A DNA stretch of 64,000 bases from Serratia sp. AKBS12 (GCF_024793895.1 NZ_JANUSB010000016.1:248001-312000); one strand, 5' to 3'; positions 36,800 to 47,315 are shown, counted from the stretch's first letter. Notes: generated by a model from the letters alone, not told the origin. Numbers and translations: made by a program.

Positions 36800-37477
36800 C
36801 TACAGCAGCGACAGGTTCAGATACTGCCCCAGCGGCTGACGTTCGGCCTGCGACAGATGCGGGATTTCACCCAGTAGCGGTGCCGCCAGCATACGGCTCA
36901 GGGTGGTCAGATACTCCTGATGGCGTCGACCCGGCGGCGCCACGTCGTTGGCGATCCAGCCGGCCAGCGTCAAGCCGACCTGCTGCACCGCCTGCGCGGT
37001 CAGTACCGCATGGTTGATGCAGCCGAGCTTGATACCGACCACCAACAATACCGGCAACTGCTCTTGCTGCACCCAATCGGCAAAGGTTTGCGTTTCGCTG
37101 AGCGGTGTATACCAGCCACCGGCGCCTTCCACCAACAGCCAGTCGGCGCGCTGCTCGAGCCTGCGCAAGCCGGCAGACAGTCGCTCAAAGGCGATCGGTT
37201 GCTGCAGCGCCGCGCTGACGATGTGCGGCGAGGTCGGCTCGGCAAAGGTATAAGGGTTGACGTCTTGATAGCCCAGCGCAACGCTGCTGTTGGCCTGCAA
37301 TGCCAGCGCATCGCTATTGCGCAGGCCATCCGGCGTCATTTCGCTGCCGGAAGCCACCGGTTTGTAGCCGGCACAACGGTAACCCGCCAACTGTGCCGCT
37401 TGCAGCAATGCGCTGCTGGCCACGGTTTTACCCACTTCGGTATCGGTTCCGGTGACAAACCAACGCTTAATCGCCAT
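36800..37477 (-). CDS. bioD: Dethiobiotin synthetase
   Basis: 225 residues. ATP-dependent ureido-ring closure of diaminopelargonate. P-loop GTDTEVGKT, KPVASGSE and the EGAGGWYTPL motif are intact. It overlaps the end of bioC by 11 bp; last gene of bioBFCD. Confidence 0.95.
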   Translation of the reverse strand: MAIKRWFVTGTDTEVGKTVASSALLQAAQLAGYRCAGYKPVASGSEMTPDGLRNSDALALQANSSVALGYQDVNPYTFAEPTSPHIVSAALQQPIAFERLSAGLRRLEQRADWLLVEGAGGWYTPLSETQTFADWVQQEQLPVLLVVGIKLGCINHAVLTAQAVQQVGLTLAGWIANDVAPPGRRHQEYLTTLSRMLAAPLLGEIPHLSQAERQPLGQYLNLSLL

Positions 37478-38234
37478 AAATCACTCCATAAACTAGCTGA
37501 TAACTGAGCGGGAATTGTCCCTGTTGGCAAGGATATGCCGCCTGTAACGCCTTCAGGCGACGCCGGGACATCAACCCGGCGTCGCGCCCCTGATGCAAAT
37601 GCGTCGCACCGATGCCTTTCAGCGAACGCATCACGGTCATCACATCTGGATAATTCAGCGTGCGGCACACCGTCTCAAGCCGGTGGCGATACGGCGCGCA
37701 GGCCGCCTCGATCGCCGACAGTGGTAAAAATTGGTTTACATGACGCTCACCGTCAACCTGTTGCCAGGCATCGCCCAATTCATGCAGCGATCCCTGTGCC
37801 AGAGTCGAAAACAGGGTCAGGCCGCCCGGCCGAGTGACGCGCCGCAGTTCGGCCAACGCACGCGGCAGATCGCTGCACCATTGCACCACCAGACTGCTGA
37901 AACTGAGATCAACGCAGGCGTCCGGCAGCGGGATATGTTCGATATCGCCGAGCAGATAGTCATCCGCCGCCTGCTGCTGACGGGCAAAGGCCAGCATGCC
38001 CGGCGCCAGATCGAGCGCGGTGACCTGCTTGCCCAGCTCGCGCCAGCGGCGGCTGAAATAGCCGGTACCGCAACCGGCGTCGAGCACCTGCTGCGACGGA
38101 TGAGCCACCCCCATCCCCAGTAAGCGCTCGCCAACCTCACGCTGCAATGCCGCAGCGGCGTCGTAACTTTGCGCCGCACGACTGAATGCCGATGCAACCG
38201 CCTGTTTATCAATAATTTCCTGTGCTGACATCAT
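37467..38234 (-). CDS. bioC: Malonyl-ACP O-methyltransferase
   Basis: 255 residues. Class I SAM methyltransferase: motif [16 protein letters not shown], then [15 protein letters not shown] and [25 protein letters not shown]. It methylates malonyl-ACP so it can prime pimelate synthesis. Its start lies inside the end of bioF (26-bp overlap); two ATGs in tandem are possible starts. Confidence 0.94.
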   Translation of the reverse strand: MMSAQEIIDKQAVASAFSRAAQSYDAAAALQREVGERLLGMGVAHPSQQVLDAGCGTGYFSRRWRELGKQVTALDLAPGMLAFARQQQAADDYLLGDIEHIPLPDACVDLSFSSLVVQWCSDLPRALAELRRVTRPGGLTLFSTLAQGSLHELGDAWQQVDGERHVNQFLPLSAIEAACAPYRHRLETVCRTLNYPDVMTVMRSLKGIGATHLHQGRDAGLMSRRRLKALQAAYPCQQGQFPLSYQLVYGVIYGD

Positions 38235-39369
38235 GCAGTACCTCCAGCAGGCGATCGATATCTTGCGGCTGATGCGCCGCCGTCAGAGTAATGCGCAGCC
38301 GTGCACCGCCCGGCGGAACCGTTGGCGGACGAATGGCGCTGACCCACAGCCCGTGCTGGCGCAGTTGCTTTGCCAGATCGAGCGCCCGTTGGTTATCTCC
38401 CACCAGCAGCGGCTGGATAGCGGTGCGCGACTCGGTCAACGCCAGCGGCAAACCGACGACGCCGTCGCGAAAACGCTGAATGTTGTGGTGCAAACGGCTG
38501 CGTAATTCATCACCTTGCTGCACACAACGCAGCGCCGCCTGCAGAGCACAGGCCTGCGCCGGTGGCATGGCGGTGCTGTAAATCAGATGACGGGCAAACT
38601 GCAGCAGATATTCCGCCAGCGGTTGGTCGCACAGCACCGCCGCGCCGCTGGCGCCGAACGCCTTGCCAAAGGTGACAACCAGCACCTCCGGCCGCACCTG
38701 CTGCTGCCAGCAGCTGCCGCGTCCTTGCTCGCCATGCACACCGATGCCGTGGGCATCGTCGACCATCAGCCACGCGCCCCGCTGCCGACTGAGCTGCTGC
38801 AACTCTGCCAACGGCGCAGCGTCGCCGTCCATGCTGAACACGCCTTCGGTCACCACCAATTGCTGCCCGCTACAGGGTTTTGCCAGCAGGCTGGCCAGTG
38901 AGGACGGCTGGTTATGTTGAAAACGCCGCAGTTGCGCAGGTGAGTGAGCGGCCGCTTCCAGCAACGAAGCATGGCTGAGTTTATCTGCCAGAATGCGGTC
39001 ATCGGCCTGCATCAACGCCGCCAGCAACGCCTGATTAGCGGCATAACCGGAAATGAACAACAGCGCGCGCGGATAACCGAGCCAATCCGCCAACTGCGAC
39101 TCAAGTTGCTGGTGCGGCAAGCTAAATCCGGTTACATGGCCCGAACCGCCGCTGCCGACGCCATACTGCTGCGCGCCCTGTTGCCAGGCGGCGATTGCCG
39201 CCGGGTGCCGGCTCAGCCCCAGATAGTCATTGCCGGAAAAATTGAGATATTGCCGCTGGTCCAGCTGAATATGGCGGCCATTGCCGCCCTGATTCACCTG
39301 ACGCGAACGGTAAGCGGCCGCCTGTCGCCGCAGGGCCAGCGCCTGATCGATCCGTTGTTGCCAGCTCAT
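38209..39369 (-). CDS. bioF: 8-amino-7-oxononanoate synthase
   Basis: 386 residues. PLP enzyme joining pimeloyl-ACP and alanine. The PLP lysine is in [13 protein letters not shown]; the [10 protein letters not shown] and [12 protein letters not shown] motifs are typical. It overlaps the bioB stop by one base (TAATG). Confidence 0.95.
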   Translation of the reverse strand: MSWQQRIDQALALRRQAAAYRSRQVNQGGNGRHIQLDQRQYLNFSGNDYLGLSRHPAAIAAWQQGAQQYGVGSGGSGHVTGFSLPHQQLESQLADWLGYPRALLFISGYAANQALLAALMQADDRILADKLSHASLLEAAAHSPAQLRRFQHNQPSSLASLLAKPCSGQQLVVTEGVFSMDGDAAPLAELQQLSRQRGAWLMVDDAHGIGVHGEQGRGSCWQQQVRPEVLVVTFGKAFGASGAAVLCDQPLAEYLLQFARHLIYSTAMPPAQACALQAALRCVQQGDELRSRLHHNIQRFRDGVVGLPLALTESRTAIQPLLVGDNQRALDLAKQLRQHGLWVSAIRPPTVPPGGARLRITLTAAHQPQDIDRLLEVLHDVSTGNY

Positions 39370-40406
39370 TACAGCGCCGCGTTGTAATACTCGGCGGTAT
39401 CGGCATTCAGCAATTGCTGCGCCAGCACCTGCTGTTGCTGGTTATCACCGTGTTCCGTCGCGGTCTGTTCCGGGTTAAGGCCCAGTTTGCGGAACAGCAG
39501 CAAATCCTTGTCTTCTTCCGGATTCGGCGTAGTCAGCAATTTGCAGCCGTAGAAGATCGAGTTGGCGCCAGCCATAAAGCACATCGCCTGCGTCTGTTCG
39601 TTCATTTGCTCACGACCGGCGGACAGCCGCACGTAAGAGCCAGGCATCATGATGCGCGCCACCGCAATGGTACGAATGAAATCAAACGGATCGACGTCAT
39701 CGTTATCCGCCAGCGGCGTTCCCTTCACTTTCACCAGCATGTTGATTGGCACGCTCTCCGGTGGTTTGGGCAGGTTGGCCAGCTGTACCAGCAGGCCGGC
39801 GCGATCGCGCACCGTTTCACCCAGGCCGACAATGCCGCCAGAACAGACCTTGATGCCTGCACCGCGCACTTTATCCAGCGTATCCAGTCGTTCCTGGTAG
39901 CTGCGCGTGGTGATGATATTGCCGTAAAACTCTGGCGAGGTGTCCAGGTTATGGTTGTAGTAATCCAGCCCTGCGTCGGCCAGACGTTCGGCCTGAGTAC
40001 CGTCAAGGGTGCCCAGCGTCATGCAGGTTTCCATCCCCATCGCCTTCACGCCCTGCACCATCTGTTGCAGATACGGCATATCGCGCTCGTGCGGGTTTTT
40101 CCACGCCGCGCCCATGCAGAAACGGGTCGAACCGGCGGCTTTGGCCTTGCGCGCCGATTCCAGCACCTGCTCAACCTGCATCAGGCGTTCAGTTTCCAGC
40201 CCGGTTTTATAACGCGAGCTTTGCGGGCAGTATTTGCAGTCTTCCGGGCAGGCACCGGTCTTGATCGACAGCAGGGTGCTGACCTGCACCTGACGTGGGT
40301 CGAAATGCTGACGATGGATAGTCTGTGCTTCAAACAACAGCTCGAGTAACGGCTTGTCAAACAGGGCCTGGGCTTGCCCTACGGTCCAGTGAATGCGGTC
40401 AGCCAT
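39369..40406 (-). CDS. bioB: Biotin synthase
   Basis: 345 residues. Radical-SAM enzyme that inserts sulfur into dethiobiotin. Cluster motif [11 protein letters not shown], and [13 protein letters not shown] and the conserved LSAGREQM with its cluster-ligand Arg. First gene of bioBFCD, divergent from bioA across the BirA operator. Confidence 0.96.
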   Translation of the reverse strand: MADRIHWTVGQAQALFDKPLLELLFEAQTIHRQHFDPRQVQVSTLLSIKTGACPEDCKYCPQSSRYKTGLETERLMQVEQVLESARKAKAAGSTRFCMGAAWKNPHERDMPYLQQMVQGVKAMGMETCMTLGTLDGTQAERLADAGLDYYNHNLDTSPEFYGNIITTRSYQERLDTLDKVRGAGIKVCSGGIVGLGETVRDRAGLLVQLANLPKPPESVPINMLVKVKGTPLADNDDVDPFDFIRTIAVARIMMPGSYVRLSAGREQMNEQTQAMCFMAGANSIFYGCKLLTTPNPEEDKDLLLFRKLGLNPEQTATEHGDNQQQQVLAQQLLNADTAEYYNAAL

Positions 40407-40459
40407 GGCGGCGTCTCCAAAACGAAAAAAGTGTCGTCAGTTTAGATATTGTGGATATA

Positions 40460-40493
40460 CTGTCAACCATTCAGTAATTCATTTGGTTTACAA
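40460..40493. promoter_or_regulatory. Biotin operator (BirA site)
   Basis: CTGTCAACC (40460-40468) and GGTTTACAA (40485-40493) are inverted half-sites 16 bp apart, matching the BirA operator pattern TTGTAAACC-N(14-16)-GGTTTACAA (right half perfect, left half two mismatches). It lies between the divergent bioA and bioB genes and covers both promoters as in E. coli. It ends 2 bp before the bioA start codon. Confidence 0.9.
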
Positions 40494-40495
40494 GC

Positions 40496-41770
40496 ATGTC
40501 TATCTCCGCCGCCGATCTCGAATTTGATCAACGCCATATCTGGCATCCCTACACCTCGATGAGCCACCCGCTGCCCTGTTACCCGGTCGAGGCGGCGTCA
40601 GGCGTCGAACTGCAACTGGCCGATGGCCGCAAACTGGTCGACGGCATGTCCTCCTGGTGGGCGGCGATCCACGGATACAACCACCCTCGGTTAAATCAGG
40701 CGGCAAACGACCAACTGGAAAAAATGTCCCACGTGATGTTCGGTGGCATTACCCACCCGGCGGCCATCACCCTGTGTCGCCAGTTGGTTGACATAACGCC
40801 GGCGGCGCTGGAGTGCGTTTTCCTGGCCGACTCCGGCTCGGTCGCGGTGGAAGTGTCGTTGAAAATGGCGTTGCAATACTGGCAGGCGCGTGGCGAGAAA
40901 CGTCAGCGGATCCTTACGCTGCGCCACGGTTATCACGGCGATACCTTTGGCGCAATGTCGGTGTGCGATCCGGACAACTCGATGCACAGCCTTTATCAGG
41001 GCTATCTGGCGTCGCACCTGTTCGCCACCGCGCCGCAATGCCGCTTCGACGGCCAATGGGACGAGCAGGATATCGCGCCGTTTGCCGCACTGCTGGAACA
41101 GCATGCCGGTGAAGTGGCCGCAGTGATCCTGGAACCGGTGGTGCAAGGCGCCGGTGGAATGCGGATTTATCATCCAACCTATTTACGTCGGGTACGGGAA
41201 CTGTGCGATCGCCACCAGGTGTTGTTGATTGCCGACGAAATCGCCACCGGCTTTGGCCGTACCGGCAAACTGTTCGCCTGCGAACACGCCGATATCACTC
41301 CGGATATCCTGTGTCTGGGCAAGGCGCTGACCGGCGGCTATATGACGCTCTCCGCTACGCTGACCACCCGCCACGTCGCTGAAACCATCAGTAACGGCGC
41401 GGCCGGCTGTTTTATGCATGGCCCGACGTTTATGGGCAATCCGCTGGCCTGCGCCGTTGCCAGCGCCAGTCTGTCGCTGCTGGCAGAAAACCGCTGGCAA
41501 CAACCGGTCGCGGCGATCGAACGGCAACTCAAGCAGCAGCTATTGCCGCTGGCGGCGCTGCCCAAGGTGGCTGACGTGCGGGTATTGGGGGCGATTGGCG
41601 TGGTGGAGATGCGGCAGTCGGTCGACGTCGCGCAACTGCAACGCCTGTTTGTCGAGCGCGGCGTGTGGATACGGCCATTTGGCAAACTGATTTATCTGAT
41701 GCCGCCGTACATCATCCAACCAAAGCAGCTCAGCCGCCTGACCGACGCGATTGCCGCCGCGGTAGCCTAA
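40496..41770 (+). CDS. bioA: Adenosylmethionine-8-amino-7-oxononanoate aminotransferase
   Basis: 424 residues. PLP aminotransferase using SAM as amino donor. [16 protein letters not shown] and [13 protein letters not shown] at the N-terminus, PLP lysine in [23 protein letters not shown]. Controlled by the operator directly upstream. Confidence 0.96.
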   Translation: MSISAADLEFDQRHIWHPYTSMSHPLPCYPVEAASGVELQLADGRKLVDGMSSWWAAIHGYNHPRLNQAANDQLEKMSHVMFGGITHPAAITLCRQLVDITPAALECVFLADSGSVAVEVSLKMALQYWQARGEKRQRILTLRHGYHGDTFGAMSVCDPDNSMHSLYQGYLASHLFATAPQCRFDGQWDEQDIAPFAALLEQHAGEVAAVILEPVVQGAGGMRIYHPTYLRRVRELCDRHQVLLIADEIATGFGRTGKLFACEHADITPDILCLGKALTGGYMTLSATLTTRHVAETISNGAAGCFMHGPTFMGNPLACAVASASLSLLAENRWQQPVAAIERQLKQQLLPLAALPKVADVRVLGAIGVVEMRQSVDVAQLQRLFVERGVWIRPFGKLIYLMPPYIIQPKQLSRLTDAIAAAVA

Positions 41771-41772
41771 CC

Positions 41773-42174
41773 TTACCAGTGCTGGTCCAGATAACGGGCC
41801 AGCCATACCAGGCACAGGATCCACAGCACCACGATCACCAGCGCGGCGAAGCGCCCCCGCGGGTTGTCAATGCGCTTTTGCGCCTTGGCGCGCAGTTCTG
41901 CCATCAGCGGTTTGGGGATTAAACGCACCGCCAGCATGATGCCCAGTGGTACGATAATCACGTCGTCCAGGTAGCCCAGCAACGGAATAAAATCCGGTAT
42001 CAGATCGATCGGCGACACCGCATAGCCCGCCACCAGCAAGGCGATCAGCTTGGCGTACCACGGGGTACGGCGATCGCGCGCCGCCAGCCACAGCGCCACG
42101 ATGTCGCGTTTGATGCCCTTGGCCCAGCGGCGTAGCCTGCCAAACCACGGCGTGCGTTTTTTCAAAGAAATCAT
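41773..42174 (-). CDS. YkvA-family (DUF1232) membrane protein
   Basis: 133 residues. The DUF1232 core is WYAKLIALLVAGYAVSPIDLIPDFIPLLGYLDDVIIVPLGI, and a C-terminal transmembrane segment follows (FAALVIVVLWILCLVWLA). Function unknown. It lies 2 bp after the metal-sensor gene, so it is in the same transcript; its stop is 2 bp from the bioA stop on the other strand. Confidence 0.85.
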   Translation of the reverse strand: MISLKKRTPWFGRLRRWAKGIKRDIVALWLAARDRRTPWYAKLIALLVAGYAVSPIDLIPDFIPLLGYLDDVIIVPLGIMLAVRLIPKPLMAELRAKAQKRIDNPRGRFAALVIVVLWILCLVWLARYLDQHW

Positions 42175-42176
42175 GT

Positions 42177-42452
42177 TTACTTCATATAAGAACGTAAAAC
42201 CGTCATTAATTGCTCAATGTTCTGCTCACGCTGCTGCTGCGTCGAATCTTCAGCGGCGAGATGCTCGCGCACATGCCCTTCCAGCACCTGCGCCATCAAA
42301 CCGTTAACCGCGCCGCGAACCGCCGCGATCTGTTGCAGAATAGCAGAACATTCGCACTGATTCTCCAACGCTCTTTCCAGCGCTTCCGCCTGTCCTTTGA
42401 TCCGTCGCACCCGTGCCAGCAGTTTCTTCTGGTCTTTGATGGTATGGCTCAT
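42177..42452 (-). CDS. dmeR: RcnR/DmeR-like metal-sensing repressor (CsoR family)
   Basis: 91 residues, all-helical CsoR/RcnR fold. The residues His3, Cys35, His60 and His64 occur at exactly the positions used by E. coli RcnR to bind Ni(II)/Co(II). It is divergent from a His-rich cation-diffusion-facilitator gene, the dmeRF arrangement known from rhizobia. It probably represses both its own operon and dmeF and is relieved by cobalt or nickel. Confidence 0.85.
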   Translation of the reverse strand: MSHTIKDQKKLLARVRRIKGQAEALERALENQCECSAILQQIAAVRGAVNGLMAQVLEGHVREHLAAEDSTQQQREQNIEQLMTVLRSYMK

Positions 42453-42464
42453 GCTAGCTTCCCA

Positions 42465-42496
42465 TTGCTACTTACTATACTGGGGTATAGTATAAT
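42465..42496. promoter_or_regulatory. dmeR/dmeF operator-promoter
   Basis: TACTATAC-TGGG-GTATAGTA (42473-42492) is a perfect inverted repeat around a G-rich core, like RcnR/CsoR-type sites. The dmeF -10 TATAAT (42491-42496) starts inside it, and TTGCTA (42465-42470) is a possible -35 at 20 bp. Binding would block transcription. Confidence 0.8.
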
Positions 42497-42530
42497 TGAA
42501 GATAGGTTTACTACAGGAAATCTCGCCGCC

Positions 42531-43541
42531 ATGTCTTCATACGCTCCCGCCAGTCAGCGCGAACACAGCCACGTTTTTGATGATGGTAACCCATTGGCCG
42601 AAAGAAACACACGCTGGGCGGTGCTGTTGACCGCACTGATGATGGTGATTGAAATCATTGGCGGCTGGTGGTTCAACTCGATGGCGCTATTGGCCGACGG
42701 CTGGCACATGAGCTCGCACGCTCTGGCGTTGGGCCTGTCGCTGCTGGCCTACGCTGCCGCTCGCAAGTTGGCACGCGATCGCCGCTTCAGCCTCGGGACC
42801 TGGAAAATAGAAGTCTTGGCCGGCTATACCAGCGCGCTATTGCTGATGCTGGTGGCGGCGCTGATGCTGTTCCAATCGGCGCAACGGTTGCTCAACCCCA
42901 TCGCCATTCATTACAACCAGGCCATCGCCATCGGCATGGTCGGGCTGGTGGTAAACCTGGCCTGCGCCTGGCTGCTGCGCGATGGTGGCCATCACCATGG
43001 GCATCACCATCACCATGGGCATCACCATCACCATGGGCATCACCATCATTCCGTGGCACATACGCCACCCGCTGGCGAACATCGGCACGATCTCAACCTG
43101 CGCTCAGCCTATCTGCACGTTATTGCCGACGCCGCGACCTCGGTATTGGCGATCGTTGCACTGTTTGGCGGCAAACTGTGGGGAGCGAACTGGCTCGATC
43201 CGCTGATGGGGATCGTCGGTGCCTGCCTGGTGGCGGTTTGGGCCTTTAGCCTGATACGCGACTGCGGCAAAGTCTTGCTGGATGCCGAAATGGATGCACC
43301 GATAGTGGCAGAAATTCGCCAGCAGTTGGCCGGCTGTGGCCATGCGCTGACTATCACCGATTTGCACCTCGGGCGCATCGGCAAGGGAAAATACCAGTGT
43401 GTTATCGCGCTGAGCAGCGCCGATGCCACGCTGACCGCCGATCGGGTTCGGCAGTTGCTGAGTATTCAGCAAGAGCTGGTGCACGTCATCGTGGAAATCA
43501 ATCGGCCGCCATTGGCACAAGGGGTTGTGTTGTTCCGTTAA
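42531..43541 (+). CDS. dmeF: DmeF-like Co/Ni cation-diffusion-facilitator exporter
   Basis: 336 residues, six transmembrane helices. Metal-site motifs ALLADGWHMSSHALALG (helix 2) and HVIADAATSVLAI (helix 5) are visible; a long His-rich loop (about residues 155-175, HHHGHHHHHG type) lies between helices 4 and 5. It exports divalent metal in exchange for protons. The start is set at MSSYAPASQ; the frame is open far upstream through the promoter and the dmeR gene, so those codons are not coding. Confidence 0.88.
   Translation: MSSYAPASQREHSHVFDDGNPLAERNTRWAVLLTALMMVIEIIGGWWFNSMALLADGWHMSSHALALGLSLLAYAAARKLARDRRFSLGTWKIEVLAGYTSALLLMLVAALMLFQSAQRLLNPIAIHYNQAIAIGMVGLVVNLACAWLLRDGGHHHGHHHHHGHHHHHGHHHHSVAHTPPAGEHRHDLNLRSAYLHVIADAATSVLAIVALFGGKLWGANWLDPLMGIVGACLVAVWAFSLIRDCGKVLLDAEMDAPIVAEIRQQLAGCGHALTITDLHLGRIGKGKYQCVIALSSADATLTADRVRQLLSIQQELVHVIVEINRPPLAQGVVLFR
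42990..43049 (+). repeat. 18-bp tandem repeat coding the His-rich loop of DmeF
   Basis: Units of catcaccatcaccatggg occur about three times in a row, encoding HHHHHG blocks. Such a repeat can gain or lose units by slippage in frame, altering the loop length. Confidence 0.85.
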
Positions 43542-43588
43542 AACGATCTACCTTGGTCATTCGGTTTTGCTCGTCAACAGGAGCGATT

Positions 43589-44071
43589 ATGGCTTTTCGT
43601 TTAACCAGCAATGATATGCAAGACGGCGAAAAAATGCCGCTGCTTCACGTATTTAACGGTATGGGATATCACGGCGACAATCTGTCTCCGCATCTGGCAT
43701 GGCGAGGAGTGCCTGAAGGTACCAAGAGCTTTGTGGTGACGGTCTACGATCCCGATGCGCCGACCGGTTCCGGCTGGTGGCACTGGGTAGTGGCCAACAT
43801 TCCGGCCACCACCCAAGAACTGCCGCAGGGTGCCGGTTCTGGCCTGCCGGGGTTGCCGGCCGGCGCGCTCCAGACGCGAACCGACTTCGGCCAGGCGGGC
43901 TACGGCGGTGCGGCACCGCCGCAAGGCGAAAGCCACCGTTATCAGTTTACCGTTCACGCGCTGGACGTAGCACGTATTGATGTCGACGCCAACGCCAGCG
44001 GCGCCATGGTCGGCTTCAACGTGCATTTCCACAGTCTGGGCAGCGCTACGCTAACGGTAAAATACAACTGA
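43589..44071 (+). CDS. ybhB: YbhB, phosphatidylethanolamine-binding-protein family
   Basis: 160 residues, matching E. coli YbhB (HVFNGMGYHGDNLSPHLAW; VTVYDPDAPTGSGWWHWVVANIP, the PEBP ligand motif DPDAP; GASGAMVGFNVHFHSLGSA type end). A cytoplasmic PEBP/Raf-kinase-inhibitor-like fold whose bacterial role is unknown. The start is set at MAFRLTSND, after caggagcg. Confidence 0.92.
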   Translation: MAFRLTSNDMQDGEKMPLLHVFNGMGYHGDNLSPHLAWRGVPEGTKSFVVTVYDPDAPTGSGWWHWVVANIPATTQELPQGAGSGLPGLPAGALQTRTDFGQAGYGGAAPPQGESHRYQFTVHALDVARIDVDANASGAMVGFNVHFHSLGSATLTVKYN

Positions 44072-44104
44072 GAACGCTCGCAGCAGGTATATCCGCCCCC
44101 GACG

Positions 44105-44230
44105 GAAAAGTTGATTCGGCGTAGATAATATAAGGCGGCAAGTTTGTGAATCCCCGGGAGCTTACTCAAGTAAGTGACCGGGGTGAGCAAATGCAGCCAA
44201 CACAGAGGCAGCTTCAAGTATGACGGGTAT
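44105..44230. repeat. ERIC element (enterobacterial repetitive intergenic consensus)
   Basis: About 126 bp, with the central ERIC core gtgaatccccgggagcttac and aagtaagtgaccggggtgag, which match the standard ERIC primer sequences with one or two changes, and the typical right end cagcttcaagtatgacgggt. The core is a strong inverted repeat. Its right end runs into the pgl coding sequence and supplies the pgl stop codon. Confidence 0.92.
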
Positions 44231-45218
44231 CTAACACACTGACCCACATCGGGCCTTTCCCCACCGGATAGCGCGCCAGCGTGGTGAGCTTACCGCTGTT
44301 CGCATCAATCTCATGCACCGCAATGTGATCGGATTTCTGCCCGGCGGAGATAATGAAACGCCCTTGGTGATCGATATTGAAGCCGCGCGGCTGCTGTTCG
44401 GTCGGCTGATGACCGACGACGGTCAGACGGCTGCCGTCTGCCGATACGCTGAAGATCGACAGGATGCTGGCGGTACGATCGCTGGCATACAGGAAACGGC
44501 CGTTAGGGGTAATATGGATATCCGCCGCCCAGCGGGTGCCGTCAAAATCGGCCGGCATCGCGTCGAGGGTCTGAACGCGGGTATAGCTGTTGCCATTGTC
44601 GCCGATCGCCAGTACCTCTACCGTACTGTCCAGCTCATTTACCAGATAGGCATGGCTGCCATTTGGGTGGAAGGCCATGTGACGCGGGCCGGCACCGGCA
44701 ACGGTGGCTACCGCTGCCTGCGCCTGCTCTGCCAGCGTACCGTCCTGGCCGAGATCGAACAGACGAACGCGATCTTCTTTCAGGCAGGGGATCAGTACCC
44801 GCTGATTGGTGGGATCGATATTGGCAGAGTGCGGCGCGGTCAGGCCATCAATCTGCTGTAAAGGAGCCGTCACCACGCCGTCATGACCAATCGGGCTGAC
44901 GCTGGCGCAGTTGCCGCTGTAGGAAACCGAGAATACATAACGGCCCTGTAAATCGGTCGACAGATGAGTCGGGCTGCCCGGCAGCGGCGCCATGCCGGCC
45001 TGCTGCAATTGCCCGTCGTCCGCGATGCGGTAGCTGACCACGCCAAACGCCGGGCGTACGCCGACGTACAGGTGCGTGTTGTCCGGGTGGATGGCCATTG
45101 GCTGCACTTGTCCTGGGACGTCAACGGTTTGCAGTAGCGTCAGCGCGCCGTCATCCGCTAACTGCCAGACGTGAATCTGCTGGCTTTCCGGGCTGGCGAC
45201 ATAAACGATTTGCTTCAT
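44214..45218 (-). CDS. pgl: 6-phosphogluconolactonase, beta-propeller type
   Basis: 334 residues from [18 protein letters not shown], matching E. coli Pgl: [72 protein letters not shown]. It hydrolyses 6-phosphogluconolactone in the pentose-phosphate pathway. Family homology stops at GKGPMWVSV; the last residues (DTRHT) and the stop are encoded by the end of an ERIC element. The start ATG has AAGGAG upstream; an open frame further out is not coding. It is divergent from ybhA, as in E. coli. Confidence 0.94.
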   Translation of the reverse strand: MKQIVYVASPESQQIHVWQLADDGALTLLQTVDVPGQVQPMAIHPDNTHLYVGVRPAFGVVSYRIADDGQLQQAGMAPLPGSPTHLSTDLQGRYVFSVSYSGNCASVSPIGHDGVVTAPLQQIDGLTAPHSANIDPTNQRVLIPCLKEDRVRLFDLGQDGTLAEQAQAAVATVAGAGPRHMAFHPNGSHAYLVNELDSTVEVLAIGDNGNSYTRVQTLDAMPADFDGTRWAADIHITPNGRFLYASDRTASILSIFSVSADGSRLTVVGHQPTEQQPRGFNIDHQGRFIISAGQKSDHIAVHEIDANSGKLTTLARYPVGKGPMWVSVLDTRHT

Positions 45219-45394
45219 TTTGGCTCCTTGAAAGGGAAAAGAGAAACCGGTTGCAGGTTTTTCGGTTTCCCTTAGCTTACCTGACAAAGCTGACATAACA
45301 ACCCCGGCTTGCAATAGAATTCGGCGTGGTTTTATCCCGCAGGGATCCGGTGTACCATCGGGTTAATTTTCTTGCTAACGATAATGGAACCGCT

Positions 45395-46216
45395 ATGACC
45401 TACCGCGTAATCGCTCTCGATTTGGACGGCACTCTGCTGGACAACCAGAAACGCATCTTGCCGCAGTCTCTCGAAGCGCTGGCCGCAGCGCGCGCGGCAG
45501 GCATCAAGGTGGTGGTGGTGACCGGTCGCCACCACGTCGCCATTCACCCGTTCTACCAGGCGCTGCAATTGGATACCCCGGCTATCTGCTGCAACGGCAC
45601 CTACCTGTATGATTTCCAGCAGAAAAAAGTGCTGGCCTCCGATCCGCTGCCCAAACAGCAAGCCCAGCTGGTGTTGCAAATGCTCAAGCAGAGCGATATT
45701 CACGGTTTGATGTACGTTGACGATGCCATGCTGTACCAGGAACCAAGCGGCCACGTGATCCGCTCCCTGGCGTGGGCGGAAACCCTGCCGGTTGCACAAC
45801 GCCCAACGCTGTTGCAGGTTGACAGCCTGACGCAGGCGGCGGAGGACGCACAGGCGATCTGGAAGTTCGCCACCTCGCATGCGGATATTCCGGCGCTGCG
45901 CAGCTTTGCCGAGATGGTGGAAAAAGAGCTGGGTCTGGCGTGCGAATGGTCGTGGCACGATCAGGTGGACATCGCCCAAAGCGGCAACAGCAAAGGCAAC
46001 CGTCTGCAACAGTGGGTCGCTGCCCAGGGGCTGCGTATGGATCAGGTGGTGGCGTTTGGCGACAACTACAACGATCTCAGCATGCTGGAAGCGGTTGGGC
46101 TCGGCGTTGCCATGGGTAATGCCGACGACGCCATCAAACAGCGCGCCGATCTGGTGATTGCCGATCATTTACAGCCTGGCATCGCAGAGGTGATCCGCAC
46201 GCGGGTGCTGGGTTAA
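45395..46216 (+). CDS. ybhA: YbhA, HAD-family sugar/PLP phosphatase
   Basis: 273 residues. HAD motifs: I, LDLDGTLLD; II, VVTGRH; III, Lys in SKGNRL; IV, GDNYNDLSML; a Cof-type cap domain lies between II and III. E. coli YbhA dephosphorylates pyridoxal 5'-phosphate and some sugar phosphates. The start is set at MTYRVIALDL; the frame is open upstream without conservation. Confidence 0.92.
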   Translation: MTYRVIALDLDGTLLDNQKRILPQSLEALAAARAAGIKVVVVTGRHHVAIHPFYQALQLDTPAICCNGTYLYDFQQKKVLASDPLPKQQAQLVLQMLKQSDIHGLMYVDDAMLYQEPSGHVIRSLAWAETLPVAQRPTLLQVDSLTQAAEDAQAIWKFATSHADIPALRSFAEMVEKELGLACEWSWHDQVDIAQSGNSKGNRLQQWVAAQGLRMDQVVAFGDNYNDLSMLEAVGLGVAMGNADDAIKQRADLVIADHLQPGIAEVIRTRVLG

Positions 46217-46246
46217 TCTGCCCCGCATTCGCCGGGCAGCGAGGCG

Positions 46247-47314
46247 CTATCGCGTTTCACGGCTGATCGACACGCTTTTTATCTGCGCATACAGCCACTG
46301 CCCGGGTTTGATCGCCAACTCATCACGCGCCCAGGGGGTAATGCGCGCCCACAGCACGCTGTCCCCTACCGCCAGTTTCACCTCGACCTGCCCAGCGTTA
46401 TCCAGACATTCCATCACCTTGGCCGGCAAGATATTGCGAATACTGCTGTTGGTGGGCGGCTGTAATACCAGCGACACATCGGCCGCGTTAATGCGAATAC
46501 GCAACGCGCTGCCAATCGGCGCGGCAATTGCACTGACCCACAGCCGACGATCGCCCAGCCGCAGTGCGGTCATCGCATAGCGCGGGTGATGTTCGAGCAC
46601 GCTGACGCACAGCACGCTGCTCTGGTCTTCGCGCTGCAACCATGGCCGCAACGCACTGCTGGCCCAAACGTCTTCCAATCCGCCGCAGGCTAGCACCCGC
46701 CCAGCATCCAGCACCATCACCTGCCCGGCCAGGCGCAGGATCTCGTCCATGCTGTGGCTAACGTACAGCATCGGGATATTGACATCCTGTGTCAGTCGTT
46801 CCAGATACGGCAGCAGCTCGCGTTTGCGCGGTAAGTCCAGCGATGCCAGCGGTTCATCCATCAGCAGCAGTTCCGGAGCGGTCAGCAGCGCGCGACCGAT
46901 CGCCACCCGCTGTTTCTCGCCACCGGACAGCGTCAACGGCAAGCGGTTAAGTAATGGTCCAATGCCCAGCAGTTCAACGATACCGTCAAACTGGCCGCGC
47001 ATCGACGGCGCCATGCCGTATTGCAGATTGCCACGCACCCGATAGTGCGGAAACAGGCGCGCGTCCTGAAATACATAGCCGATGCGCCGCTTTTCGGCTG
47101 GCAAACACAGGCCGGCAGCGGTGTCCACCAGCGTGCGACCGTTGAGTACGATGCGCCCTCGATCCGGCCGAGTCAGCCCGCCAATGGCGTTGATCAATGA
47201 GGTTTTACCGGCACCGGAAAGGCCGAAAACCGCCGTGATGCCCTGCGCCGGCAGCTCGGCCTGTACCTCCAGTTGCAGCTCCCCCAGCCGTTGGCTGAAA
47301 TCCAGCGTCAGCAT
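46247..47314 (-). CDS. modC: Molybdate ABC transporter ATPase ModC
   Basis: 355 residues. Walker [10 protein letters not shown], signature [16 protein letters not shown], Walker [13 protein letters not shown], and a C-terminal Mop/TOBE domain ([39 protein letters not shown]) that can bind molybdate. Starts 1 bp after modB. Confidence 0.95.
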   Translation of the reverse strand: MLTLDFSQRLGELQLEVQAELPAQGITAVFGLSGAGKTSLINAIGGLTRPDRGRIVLNGRTLVDTAAGLCLPAEKRRIGYVFQDARLFPHYRVRGNLQYGMAPSMRGQFDGIVELLGIGPLLNRLPLTLSGGEKQRVAIGRALLTAPELLLMDEPLASLDLPRKRELLPYLERLTQDVNIPMLYVSHSMDEILRLAGQVMVLDAGRVLACGGLEDVWASSALRPWLQREDQSSVLCVSVLEHHPRYAMTALRLGDRRLWVSAIAAPIGSALRIRINAADVSLVLQPPTNSSIRNILPAKVMECLDNAGQVEVKLAVGDSVLWARITPWARDELAIKPGQWLYAQIKSVSISRETR

Positions 47315-47315
47315 T

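Noticed and set aside
39414-40349. 311-codon frame on the plus strand opposite bioB
   Set aside because: Shadow frame of bioB without RBS or domain.
42990-43049. Regular short repeats suggesting a CRISPR-like array
   Set aside because: The units are contiguous without spacers and encode the His-rich loop of DmeF in frame.
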